Source: Actinomyces sp. ICM47 | GTDB taxonomy: Bacteria > Actinomycetota > Actinomycetes > Actinomycetales > Actinomycetaceae | DNA length: 21,551 nucleotides | Reading direction: 5' to 3' | NCBI RefSeq assembly: GCF_000278725.1 | Contig: NZ_ALCA01000140.1 | Location: 1-21,551, forward strand | Shown: piece after piece, positions 1 through 5,780 of the stretch | How positions within the stretch are numbered: the first letter of the stretch is position 1 | How the letters are laid out: each line of letters opens with the position of its first letter | Program-made: the position numbers and the translations under genes | Notes under the pieces: generated by a model | What the model was told of the DNA's origin: nothing | The model's input: the letters and a program-made list of their open reading frames with translations, nothing else | The model's database searches: none

Positions 1-387
1 ACGAAAACCGCCAAAAAACAGCCGTTATGACCGAGGTGGTCTGCACTTTGGGCAGATTGGCGACGAGGACCATCCTCATCAACGCGATGCACCAACCGAA
101 TCCGTGTCCGCAGCCGCCAGCTCGTCCCCTCGATCCCCTCGGCACCACAAACATACAGTTCCTCCACAATCTCGCATGCAATTTCCCCACAACTCATTCA
201 AACCTTTGAACTAGAACGTTGATATTCCGCGGTTTTCAGAGCGTTCTTCGGGACTCCCTCCGGGGAATTGCATGTGACATGCGGGGAGGCACCTCAGCGG
301 TTTACACGGAATCTGCGGGATCGATGGGAGGACGCCAACTCAGTAGTTGAGCGGACACCTCCCACAGCCTGCCTGCACAGCAGCGCT
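1..387. repeat. Tandem repeat unit 1 (left end cut by window)
   Basis: First copy of a roughly 400-bp unit. It starts inside a long inverted repeat: only the loop and the right arm (32-50, CGAGGTGGTCTGCACTTTG) are in the window. The arm is followed by a GC-rich stretch (51-170), an AT-richer block (171-280) and a small palindrome GCATGTGACATGC (269-281). The same order of blocks recurs in unit 2, offset by 406 bp, with small indels. No convincing protein is encoded: reading frames through it do not resemble any family I know and run through the repeat boundaries. Confidence 0.8.
171..281. repeat. Conserved ~100-bp block, copy 1
   Basis: AT-richer block containing AACGTTGATATTCC, GGTTTTCAGAGCG and ACTCCCTCCGGGGAATT in this order. 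It recurs at 568-680 and 1192-1300. Conservation across the third copy, which lies outside the tandem array, shows the block is an independent unit. No function recognised. Confidence 0.65.
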
Positions 388-456
388 CAAAGTGCAGACC
401 ACCTCGACGAAAACCGCCAAAAAACAGCCGTTATGGCCGGGGTGGTCTGCACTTTG
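388..456. repeat. Long inverted repeat, complete copy
   Basis: Left arm CAAAGTGCAGACCACCTCG (388-406) pairs with the right arm at 438-456 over 19 positions with one G-T pair. The loop is 31 nt, A-rich, and conserved in all copies. The arms and the loop are both conserved, as expected for a REP/MITE-like element or a structured transcript. Which of these it is cannot be decided from one locus. Confidence 0.75.
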
Positions 457-567
457 GGCAGATTGTCGACGAGGACCATCCTCATCAACGCGATGCACCA
501 ACCGGATCCGTGTCCGCAGCCGCCAGCTCGTCCCCTCGGCACCACAAACACACAGTTCCTCCACAAT

Positions 568-680
568 CTCGCGTGCAATTTCCCCACAACTCATTCAAAC
601 CTTGAAACTAAAACGTTGATATTCCGCCGTTTTCAGGGTGCCCCTCGGGACTCCCTCCGGGGAATTGCATGTGACATGCA
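568..680. repeat. Conserved ~100-bp block, copy 2
   Basis: Second copy of the block at 171-281, differing by a few substitutions. It includes ACTCCCTCCGGGGAATT and the palindrome GCATGTGACATGC. Confidence 0.65.
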
Positions 681-762
681 GGGAGACACCTCAGCGGTAT
701 CTGCGGGATCGACAGGAGGACGCCAACGCGGTCGCGGTCGGTCGTCTACAGCAGCATGTGCT

Positions 763-831
763 CAAATCGCAGACCACCTCGACAAAAACCGCCAAAAAAC
801 AGCCATTGTGACCGAGGTGGTCTGCACTTTG
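763..831. repeat. Long inverted repeat, second complete copy
   Basis: Left arm 763-781 and right arm 813-831. The left arm differs from a perfect match at two positions (CAAATCGC instead of CAAAGTGC). The loop again contains the ACCGCCAAAAAACAGCC core. A partial copy lies at 1-50 and a solo 13-nt remnant of the right arm at 2587-2599. Confidence 0.7.
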
Positions 832-890
832 GGCAGATTGTCGACGTGGACCATCCTCACCCGCACGCAACATCGACTACCGACACCACC
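763..890. repeat. Tandem repeat unit 3 (truncated)
   Basis: Third copy. It begins with the inverted repeat (763-831) and keeps only about 30 bp of the following block (832-860, a diverged match to 457-485) before identity is lost. The unit ends shortly before the 19-bp-period array at 914. Confidence 0.65.
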
Positions 891-913
891 TCAGCGGCCG
901 ACGGCTCGCACAC

Positions 914-1010
914 GGATAGGTTATGAGCGCGTGGATAGGTTATGAACACGCGGATAGGTTATTAAGCTATCCGCAAGCGAATAACCTATCCGCGTGGTGG
1001 CAACCTATCC
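914..1010. repeat. 97-bp palindromic array with 19-bp period, left copy
   Basis: Three direct units starting GGATAGGTTAT at 914, 933 and 952 are each exactly 19 bp apart. Three inverted units end in CTATCC at 972, 991 and 1010, again 19 bp apart. The whole element is a 97-bp imperfect palindrome centred near 962. An identical geometry occurs at 2383-2479, in the same orientation judged by the asymmetric spacer bases. The regular phasing suggests repeated protein binding (iteron- or operator-like) or a mobile palindromic element. Similarity between the two loci continues rightwards at a lower level (1044-1137 against 2481-2577). Confidence 0.85.
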
Positions 1011-1191
1011 ATATAGCGGCAAACAACCCACGGAACGGATCCACGAGCGCAAGCCGCAGAGCCAACGCAGGCAACATCACGGCCGCATGGCAATCCAGGA
1101 TGGGCCAAGCAACACGCAATTCCGGGCACCACATCAACACGCGCGGATTTTTCTCAACACCGCGAGATTCTTGCCATAATTCCCCCACAGC

Positions 1192-1300
1192 CTCGCACAT
1201 AATTTCCCATAACTCTTTCAAACATTGAAATTGGAACGTTGATATTCCACGGTTTTCAGAGCGTCCCTCAGGACTCCCTCCGGGGAATTACGTGCGAGAT
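1192..1300. repeat. Conserved ~100-bp block, diverged copy 3
   Basis: Third copy, separated from the tandem array. It keeps GGAACGTTGATATTCCAC, GGTTTTCAGAGCG and GGACTCCCTCCGGGGAATTA but has lost the GCATGTGACATGC palindrome. The remaining sequence from 1301 to 1496 shows no gene or repeat that I recognise. Confidence 0.6.
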
Positions 1301-1496
1301 TGATACATTCCAGATCCCTCCATAAGTGACAGCCACACAAACGCTCGTAACCAAAGAGGTGCTGAATTTCTTCGATGACAAAAGCCCCCTTTTGACCCGG
1401 TTGTTTCTTCCCCTTCCGGCCACCAGGAGCAACCACCTCGGGACGACTGTTGACCCCGGCCTCGTACCCGCACACGACGACCCTAATCGCGAACCA

Positions 1497-1516
1497 ATAG
1501 TGCACGCGTGCACTAT
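1497..1516. promoter_or_regulatory. Perfect 20-bp palindrome, likely autoregulatory operator
   Basis: ATAGTGCACGCGTGCACTAT is a perfect inverted repeat ending 9 nt before the ATG at 1526 of the HTH-nucleotidyltransferase gene. It overlaps a possible -10 hexamer TATCAT (1514-1519), which lies 6 nt from the ATG and would give a leaderless mRNA. Xre-type HTH proteins bind such dyads, so binding by the gene's own product is the natural inference. No clear -35 was found. Confidence 0.7.
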
Positions 1517-1525
1517 CATGGAAGC

Positions 1526-1996
1526 ATGAGCCGGTTTCGTCGTGACGATGCGCCGTCCCTCGTGCGCGCTGCACGTCAGGACGCGTCCCTCACGCAGGCC
1601 GAGCTGGCGGGGATGACCGGGATGAGCCAGTCTACCCTCGCGCAGATCGAGTCCGGCAAGCGTGCAGTCTCCGCAGAACTGCTCGAACGCATCCTCCGCG
1701 CCGCCGACTACCGCCCTTCCGTGCCGCTCGCCCGCTACGCGACCTCGATCAGCAGCTACGCCCAGGAACGAGGCCTGGGTTCCCTCCGCGTCTTCGGCTC
1801 GGTTGCCCGGGGCACGGATGGATTCGAGTCGGACATTGACCTGATTGGCACGCCCACTCGAGACCTGTCACTGTTCGAGTTGGCGGACATTGCCTCGTTC
1901 GCGAGCGAGCTCACCGGCTTCCCGACCGAAGTACACGCGGACAATCACGTGCCCGAGGCGCTGCGAGCAGCCATTGACGAGGCCGTGGCGCTATGA
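1526..1996 (+). CDS. HTH (Xre) - MNT nucleotidyltransferase fusion, MntA-like antitoxin
   Basis: A 156-aa protein in two parts. Residues about 8-58 form an Xre/Cro-type helix-turn-helix (LTQAELAGMTGMSQSTLAQIE). Residues about 75-150 form a minimal nucleotidyltransferase with the motif G91-S92-X10-D103-I-D105, exactly the GSX10DXD pattern of MntA enzymes. In characterised HepT/MntA pairs the MNT protein AMPylates and silences the HEPN RNase; here the fused HTH would also make it the operon repressor. The ATG at 1526 is preferred over the in-frame GTG at 1508, because 1508 lies inside the 20-bp palindrome and adds only six poor residues. Its stop overlaps the next start (ATGA), so the pair is translationally coupled. 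The function is inferred from motifs and context. Confidence 0.85.
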   Translation: MSRFRRDDAPSLVRAARQDASLTQAELAGMTGMSQSTLAQIESGKRAVSAELLERILRAADYRPSVPLARYATSISSYAQERGLGSLRVFGSVARGTDGFESDIDLIGTPTRDLSLFELADIASFASELTGFPTEVHADNHVPEALRAAIDEAVAL

Positions 1997-2388
1997 GCGA
2001 ATCGGTTCCCTTCGCTCCTCGGCCGCGAGTGGCGCGCAGACACGCGCCCAGCTTCGACGTCGATAACTTCCTGCATGAACTCAACGTCATCACCCACCGC
2101 GTCGAGCGAGTTGCTGCTGTCCCCGTCGAGGCCTTCAGCGCCGATTGCCCGGAGTATGACTCCGCCTGCATGGTGATCATTCGGCTGGCCGCGTTCCTGG
2201 AACGCGAAGAGTACGCACCCTACATGGATGCCCTTACCTCCTCCGAGAAGCGCGCCTTGCGCACAACTCGCAACATCGCGGCGCACTCGGGCTACCAAAG
2301 CATGGACGACCAGCTCCTGTGGACAGCCGTCACCCGCAACGTGCCCGACATGATCGCGCGCCTGCGCGCCGAGGCTTCACGCGGATAG
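1993..2388 (+). CDS. HEPN-domain protein, HepT-like RNase toxin (DUF86-type)
   Basis: A 131-aa all-alpha protein. Near the C-terminus it carries the HEPN RNase signature R93-X4-H98 (RNIAAH), followed by S-G-Y101, in the context typical of DUF86/HepT proteins, including a downstream LLW-hydrophobic helix. The family cleaves RNA as a dimer. In HepT the tyrosine of RX4HXY is the AMPylation target; here the tyrosine is one residue further on (RX4HXXY). The ATG overlaps the stop of the antitoxin gene. The last codons and the TAG stop lie inside the first GGATAGG unit of the right-hand palindromic array, so that element sits exactly at the gene's 3' end. Confidence 0.82.
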   Translation: MSESVPFAPRPRVARRHAPSFDVDNFLHELNVITHRVERVAAVPVEAFSADCPEYDSACMVIIRLAAFLEREEYAPYMDALTSSEKRALRTTRNIAAHSGYQSMDDQLLWTAVTRNVPDMIARLRAEASRG

Positions 2389-2479
2389 GAACCGCGCTCA
2401 CGGATAGGTTATGAACACGCGGATAGGTTATTAAGCTATCCGTAAGCGAATAACCTATCCGCGTGGTGGCAACCTATCC
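2383..2479. repeat. 97-bp palindromic array with 19-bp period, right copy
   Basis: Same layout as 914-1010. Direct units start at 2383, 2402 and 2421, and inverted units end at 2441, 2460 and 2479, all 19 bp apart. The first unit (GGATAGGAA) is partly degenerate and supplies the stop codon of the HEPN gene. Units two and three and the central part are almost identical to the left copy. Confidence 0.85.
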
Positions 2480-2708
2480 GCGAGCGCAGGCAGCAGAACC
2501 TGCACAGGCGACGACGAGGTCACGTGCTACTCCAGGACAGGCCACGCAACGCGCACAGATCCACTCACCGCATCAATGCGCACCATGGTCTGCACTTTGA
2601 GACATCGATGAATTCTAGGTACCAACTGCCCTCATACGCCGTCACCCTCACACACTCCACCGCTCCGTCGTCCCCAACCGCCGCCTGCACCTGTGTGCTG
2701 AGCTGCTA
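2480..2708. other. Gene-free stretch with diverged repeat flank and solo arm
   Basis: 2481-2577 aligns to 1044-1137 with many substitutions (shared GAGCGCA, GCAGA, TCCAGGA, GGCCA and GCAAC words). GGTCTGCACTTTG at 2587-2599 is a remnant of the long inverted repeat's right arm. CTGAGC/GCTCAG (2699-2704 and 2715-2720) forms a small hairpin over the stop codon of the next gene. No coding sequence is evident. Confidence 0.5.
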
Positions 2709-3359
2709 TCACCGCTCAGCTGTGGCGTATGAAATGAGTGTGGAGGCCAGGCGATAGACCTGCGCAACCTCTGTGGTCTCCAGGCTCCAGGTCCTCAGCT
2801 CGGCCGCGACCAGCTCCGGGTGCTTCTTGCTGATGTCCCGCAACGCGTTGCCCACGGATTTGCGGACGTACTCGCTTGAATCGCTGCGCAGCCTCGACAA
2901 CCTTGAGACAGCATCGCCCGGGTGGTCCCGGAAGTAGGGCCGACTCGTCCAGATCCTCAGGCCTTCCGTGACGGCCCTGCGCACGTTGGGGCGCGGGTCG
3001 CTCAGCCACTCGTCGATGACGGGAAGCGCCACCTCGTAGCCCCTGACAGCACAGAAATCATCGAAGGCCTTCGCGAGGACCTCTTGCACTCTCCAATTGG
3101 AGTCCGCGGAAACATCGTCCCGAAGGAAAGAGAGAACATCCGACTCCTGCGATAGATGCCCCAGCAGGAAAACCGCGTACATGCGTACCTGGTAGTCCTC
3201 GGAGCGGTACGCAAGGAACGCCACGCGCCGAGCCTGTTCAGGGGCGAAGGAAGCGTAGTCGGAGCGGGCACACCGCTGCTCGCGCAAGAACCCTCGCTCG
3301 ATGGCCGAGAACTCTCGTTCCAGGCCCTCCACGTACTCCTTCACGGCCGCCGCCTCCAC
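2709..3359 (-). CDS. HEAT-repeat protein related to DNA alkylation repair (AlkC/AlkD-like)
   Basis: A 216-aa protein made of about four HEAT-like helical repeats (roughly 40-70, 75-105, 110-145, 150-180). The wording is characteristic of the DNA alkylation repair superfamily: SNWRVQEVLAKAFDD, LPVIDEWLSDPRPNVRRAVTEG and VRKSVGNALRDISKKHPELV. Members such as AlkD excise N3- and N7-alkylpurines. The tryptophan W89 is present, but I cannot place the catalytic aspartate with certainty, so glycosylase activity is unproven. The start is GTG with a weak ribosome site. The gene begins 23 bp after murB on the same strand and is probably cotranscribed with it. Confidence 0.72.
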   Translation of the reverse strand: MEAAAVKEYVEGLEREFSAIERGFLREQRCARSDYASFAPEQARRVAFLAYRSEDYQVRMYAVFLLGHLSQESDVLSFLRDDVSADSNWRVQEVLAKAFDDFCAVRGYEVALPVIDEWLSDPRPNVRRAVTEGLRIWTSRPYFRDHPGDAVSRLSRLRSDSSEYVRKSVGNALRDISKKHPELVAAELRTWSLETTEVAQVYRLASTLISYATAER

Positions 3360-3382
3360 CCGCTCAGCGCAAGGCGCGCCCG

Positions 3383-4471
3383 CTACCAGGTGATGCCGAC
3401 CGTGACCGGTTCGGGGACCAGGGTGACGCCGAACGCATCATAAACACGCTCACGCACGGCGCGGGCCAGTGCCTCGATGTCGGCGCCCATCGCGTTCCCG
3501 CGGTTCGTCAGGGCCAGCACGTGCTTGGTGGACAGGGACGCGCGCGGCGGGTCCCCGGCCTCGGGCAGGTGGAAGCCCTTACCACAGCCCGCGTGGTCGA
3601 TGAGCCAGGCAGCGCTGGTCTTGACCAGGCCCTCCCCCGCACCAAAACGAGGCGCGCCCTCGGGCAGGGTGGCGGCAGCGGCCTCGGGCAGGATCGGGTT
3701 TGTGAAGAATGAACCGGCGCTCCACGTGTCGTGGTCGGCAGGATCGAGAACCATGCCCTTGCCGCGGCGCAGCTCGAGAACAGTTGAACGGACCAGAGAG
3801 GCGTCGGCACGCGACCCGGCCTCGACGCCGAGGCGGCGAGCCAGCTCCGAATACATGACGGGGGCACTCAGGGGCGAGCGCTCGAGGCGGAAGTCCACGG
3901 AGAGGACCACCCAGCGGCCGGTCGGACCCCACGGGCGGTCACCCAAGCCAGGCTCGCCGACGCTGCGCTTGATCGCGGAGGACCGGTACGCGAAGCCCAG
4001 CTCCGCGGGTGCCAGGCGCACGACGTTACCCGTCAAGCGGTCGTAGGCCTCTACCGAGGAAATGGTTTCGGCAACCTCGTGACCGTAGGCACCCACGTTC
4101 TGCACGGGGGACGCGCCGACGGTCCCGGGGATGCCGGAAAGGGCCTCGACGCCGGACAGCCCGTGCGACAGCGTCCAGGAGACGAACTGGTCCCAGACCG
4201 TGCCCGCGCCGGCGCGCACGAGCACCGACCCGGAAGGATCCTCATCGATGATGGAGGCGATCTCCCCGAATGGCTGCACGTCCACGACCGTGCCCTCGAA
4301 GGGCGCGTCGGAGGCCAGCAGGTTCGACCCGCCGCCCACGACGAGCAGCGGGCCGCCCGAGGCGTCGGCCGCGCGAACGGCCTCCAGCAGGGAGTCGGTC
4401 GTAGAAACGCGCACGTACTCGGCGATGGGGCCACCCACGCGCAGGGTCGTCAGATCAGCAAGGGTCGTCAT
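3383..4471 (-). CDS. murB: UDP-N-acetylenolpyruvoylglucosamine reductase
   Basis: A 362-aa cytoplasmic flavoenzyme that reduces UDP-GlcNAc-enolpyruvate to UDP-MurNAc in peptidoglycan synthesis. The FAD-binding domain shows VVGGGSNLL (44-52) and SGIPGTVGASPVQNVGAYG (112-130). The active site is complete: R163 in AYRSS, the proton-donor serine S254 in SAGSFFTNP and E354 in VPEPVTVG. The ATG at 4471 (MTTLADLTTLRVGG) is chosen because the upstream in-frame extension is Arg/Pro-rich and lacks family similarity. TAGGCT 7 nt before the ATG suggests a leaderless transcript. The gene is followed by the HEAT-repeat gene. Confidence 0.95.
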   Translation of the reverse strand: MTTLADLTTLRVGGPIAEYVRVSTTDSLLEAVRAADASGGPLLVVGGGSNLLASDAPFEGTVVDVQPFGEIASIIDEDPSGSVLVRAGAGTVWDQFVSWTLSHGLSGVEALSGIPGTVGASPVQNVGAYGHEVAETISSVEAYDRLTGNVVRLAPAELGFAYRSSAIKRSVGEPGLGDRPWGPTGRWVVLSVDFRLERSPLSAPVMYSELARRLGVEAGSRADASLVRSTVLELRRGKGMVLDPADHDTWSAGSFFTNPILPEAAAATLPEGAPRFGAGEGLVKTSAAWLIDHAGCGKGFHLPEAGDPPRASLSTKHVLALTNRGNAMGADIEALARAVRERVYDAFGVTLVPEPVTVGITW

Positions 4472-4478
4472 GCCCCTA

Positions 4479-4484
4479 AGCCTA
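4479..4484 (-). promoter_or_regulatory. Putative -10 of murB (leaderless)
   Basis: TAGGCT read on the minus strand, 7 nt before the ATG; no clear -35. An AGGGG lies one base from the ATG, too close for a normal ribosome site. Confidence 0.4.
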
Positions 4485-4554
4485 GTCGCACGGCGCGCGT
4501 TCGGCCTAACCCCGCCCGGCCTCGGCCCCGCGAGCGCCGGGTTCCAGACGACGG

Positions 4555-4657
4555 CACGAGGCCGTGGCGGGACCTGTGGACCGGCGCACGCAGAGGCGGG
4601 CGGGCTGATGCACGAGGCCGTGGCGAGTTCCTCCGTTTTCCGGGCTTTCACCGGAGG
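4555..4657. other. Direct repeats and hairpin downstream of the oxidoreductase gene
   Basis: CACGAGGCCGTGGCG occurs at 4555-4569 and again at 4611-4625. CCTCCG/CGGAGG (4630-4635 and 4652-4657) can form a stem starting 15 nt past the stop of the oxidoreductase gene. It lacks a T-run, so a terminator is only possible. The rest of 4485-4671 shows no gene. Confidence 0.4.
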
Positions 4658-4671
4658 GCACGGTGACGAGT

Positions 4672-5661
4672 TCAGGGAATAGTGATGACGATCTTGCCGC
4701 GCACGTGGCCGCCCATCAGCTCGGTGTAGGCGGCGCGCACCTGTTCCACGTCGAACGGATAGGTGCCCGCGATAGTCAGGTTCACCGTGCCGCGGTCAAT
4801 GAGTCCCGCGACTGTTGCAATGTCGGCGATCTTTCCGTCGCGCCCGCCGGTAAAGCGCGCGCGACGCAGGGCGATCGCGGGAGTTGGAACGAGAGTGCCC
4901 ACGCGCTCTCCCGGGACGCCGAGGCGGTGGGCCAGCGACGCGTAGCCACCGAAGCAGTCGATGAAGGCTGTGACGGGTGAGGGGGCTGCGTCCCGGATCT
5001 GCTGTTCGAGGCTCTCACCGTAGGACACGGGGATCGCGCCGAGGGAACGCAGGTAGTCGGCGTTCGAGGGACCGGCGATACCGATGACGGTCGCGCTACG
5101 GGCGAGCGCGAGCTGCGTGACGAGGCCTCCCACTCCCCCGGCGGCTGCGGCGACCACGATGATGTCGCCGGCGTCCGCCTTCACGCTGCGCATGGCTCCC
5201 ATCGCGGTCTGCGCGGCAACGCCTAGGCCTCCGGCGACGTCGAAGCTGACGGAGGCGGGTTTGGGGACGACGTTCGTCGCCGAGGTGAGTATGTCCGTCG
5301 CGAGTGCCCCGTATTCCCGAGCGGACCAGGGAGCGGCGCGCAGGAGGCCGATAACCTCATCGCCCACGCACACGTTGTTCACTGACGGGCCGACGGCGGT
5401 CACGACACCGGCGAAGTCCTGTCCGACGCCTCGCAGCGGGCGTTCCTTGCCGCGAGCGAACCATCGGCTGGGGTGAACGATGGTGCGGATGACTTCGAGG
5501 GGCCTCGTCAATCCGCCAAAGAGCTTGTAGTCGACGGGGTTGATGCCGGCGGCCCGCACGCTCACGAGCACCTGTCCCTCAGCGGGTGCGGGGAGCGACA
5601 CTGAGCCTTCCTCAAGGACGTCGACGCCTCCGAAATGGCGGTATCCGATCATTCGCGCCAT
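4672..5661 (-). CDS. MDR-family NADPH:quinone reductase-like / zinc-independent alcohol dehydrogenase-like oxidoreductase
   Basis: A 329-aa medium-chain dehydrogenase/reductase. The N-terminal GroES-like domain (about 1-125) has VSVRAAGINPVDYKLFGG and GQDFAGVVTAVG. The Rossmann domain (about 130-270) has the nucleotide-binding AAAGGVGGLVTQLA. The structural-zinc cysteine cluster is absent, pointing to the quinone-oxidoreductase-like branch, which uses NADPH and small carbonyl or quinone substrates. The real substrate is unknown. GAGGAG lies 8 nt before the ATG. It follows the MFS gene on the same strand after a 119-bp gap that holds a hairpin. Confidence 0.82.
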   Translation of the reverse strand: MARMIGYRHFGGVDVLEEGSVSLPAPAEGQVLVSVRAAGINPVDYKLFGGLTRPLEVIRTIVHPSRWFARGKERPLRGVGQDFAGVVTAVGPSVNNVCVGDEVIGLLRAAPWSAREYGALATDILTSATNVVPKPASVSFDVAGGLGVAAQTAMGAMRSVKADAGDIIVVAAAAGGVGGLVTQLALARSATVIGIAGPSNADYLRSLGAIPVSYGESLEQQIRDAAPSPVTAFIDCFGGYASLAHRLGVPGERVGTLVPTPAIALRRARFTGGRDGKIADIATVAGLIDRGTVNLTIAGTYPFDVEQVRAAYTELMGGHVRGKIVITIP

Positions 5662-5702
5662 GATTCTTCTCTCCTCACAGCAATAATGAGCGCCACATCA
5701 CA

Positions 5703-5727
5703 GGCGTTCCTGCATCCAGGATACGCC
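5703..5727. other. Intergenic hairpin between MFS and oxidoreductase genes
   Basis: GGCGTTCCTG / CAGGATACGCC pair over ten bases with a one-base bulge and a 4-nt CATC loop. No T-run follows on either strand, so it may be an RNA structure or operator rather than a terminator. Confidence 0.4.
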
Positions 5728-5780
5728 GATCATCGCATCACCGACAGGCCGTGATATGGCCTCGTATAAGCGCACGCAGC

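Larger units (their letters stand above)
388..762. repeat. Tandem repeat unit 2 (complete)
   Basis: Complete copy of the unit. It opens with the full inverted repeat at 388-456, continues with a stretch nearly identical to 51-170, then the conserved block at 568-680 with the palindrome GCATGTGACATGC (666-678), and ends in a more divergent GC-rich tail. High identity to unit 1 over several hundred bases suggests recent duplication or conversion. Function unknown; I see no gene. Confidence 0.8.

Noticed and set aside
171..200. DnaA-box-like TTGTGGGGA words on the minus strand of the conserved block
   Set aside because: They do not match the actinobacterial DnaA box TTGTCCACA and there is no replication gene nearby.
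268..945. A 225-codon open frame on the plus strand
   Set aside because: It runs through two repeat units, repeats its own segments only because the DNA repeats, is rich in Thr/Pro/Arg/His without domain character, and lacks a ribosome site.
914..1010. Possible short CRISPR array
   Set aside because: The period is 19 bp with an 11-bp core, half of the units are inverted and the spacers are not unique, all unlike CRISPR; no cas genes are present.
1218..1574. Minus-strand open frame ending in the conserved block upstream of the antitoxin gene
   Set aside because: It crosses the 20-bp palindrome and the start of the antitoxin gene, and its product resembles nothing I know.
2632..2732. 9-nt inverted repeat TCATACGCC / GGCGTATGA flanking the end of the HEAT-repeat gene
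   Set aside because: The arms are 83 nt apart and one lies in coding sequence; too weak to call a terminator or element end.
4472..4651. N-terminal extension of murB by 60 residues
   Set aside because: The extension is low-complexity Pro/Arg/Ala, absent from the family, and the inner ATG begins the conserved MurB sequence.
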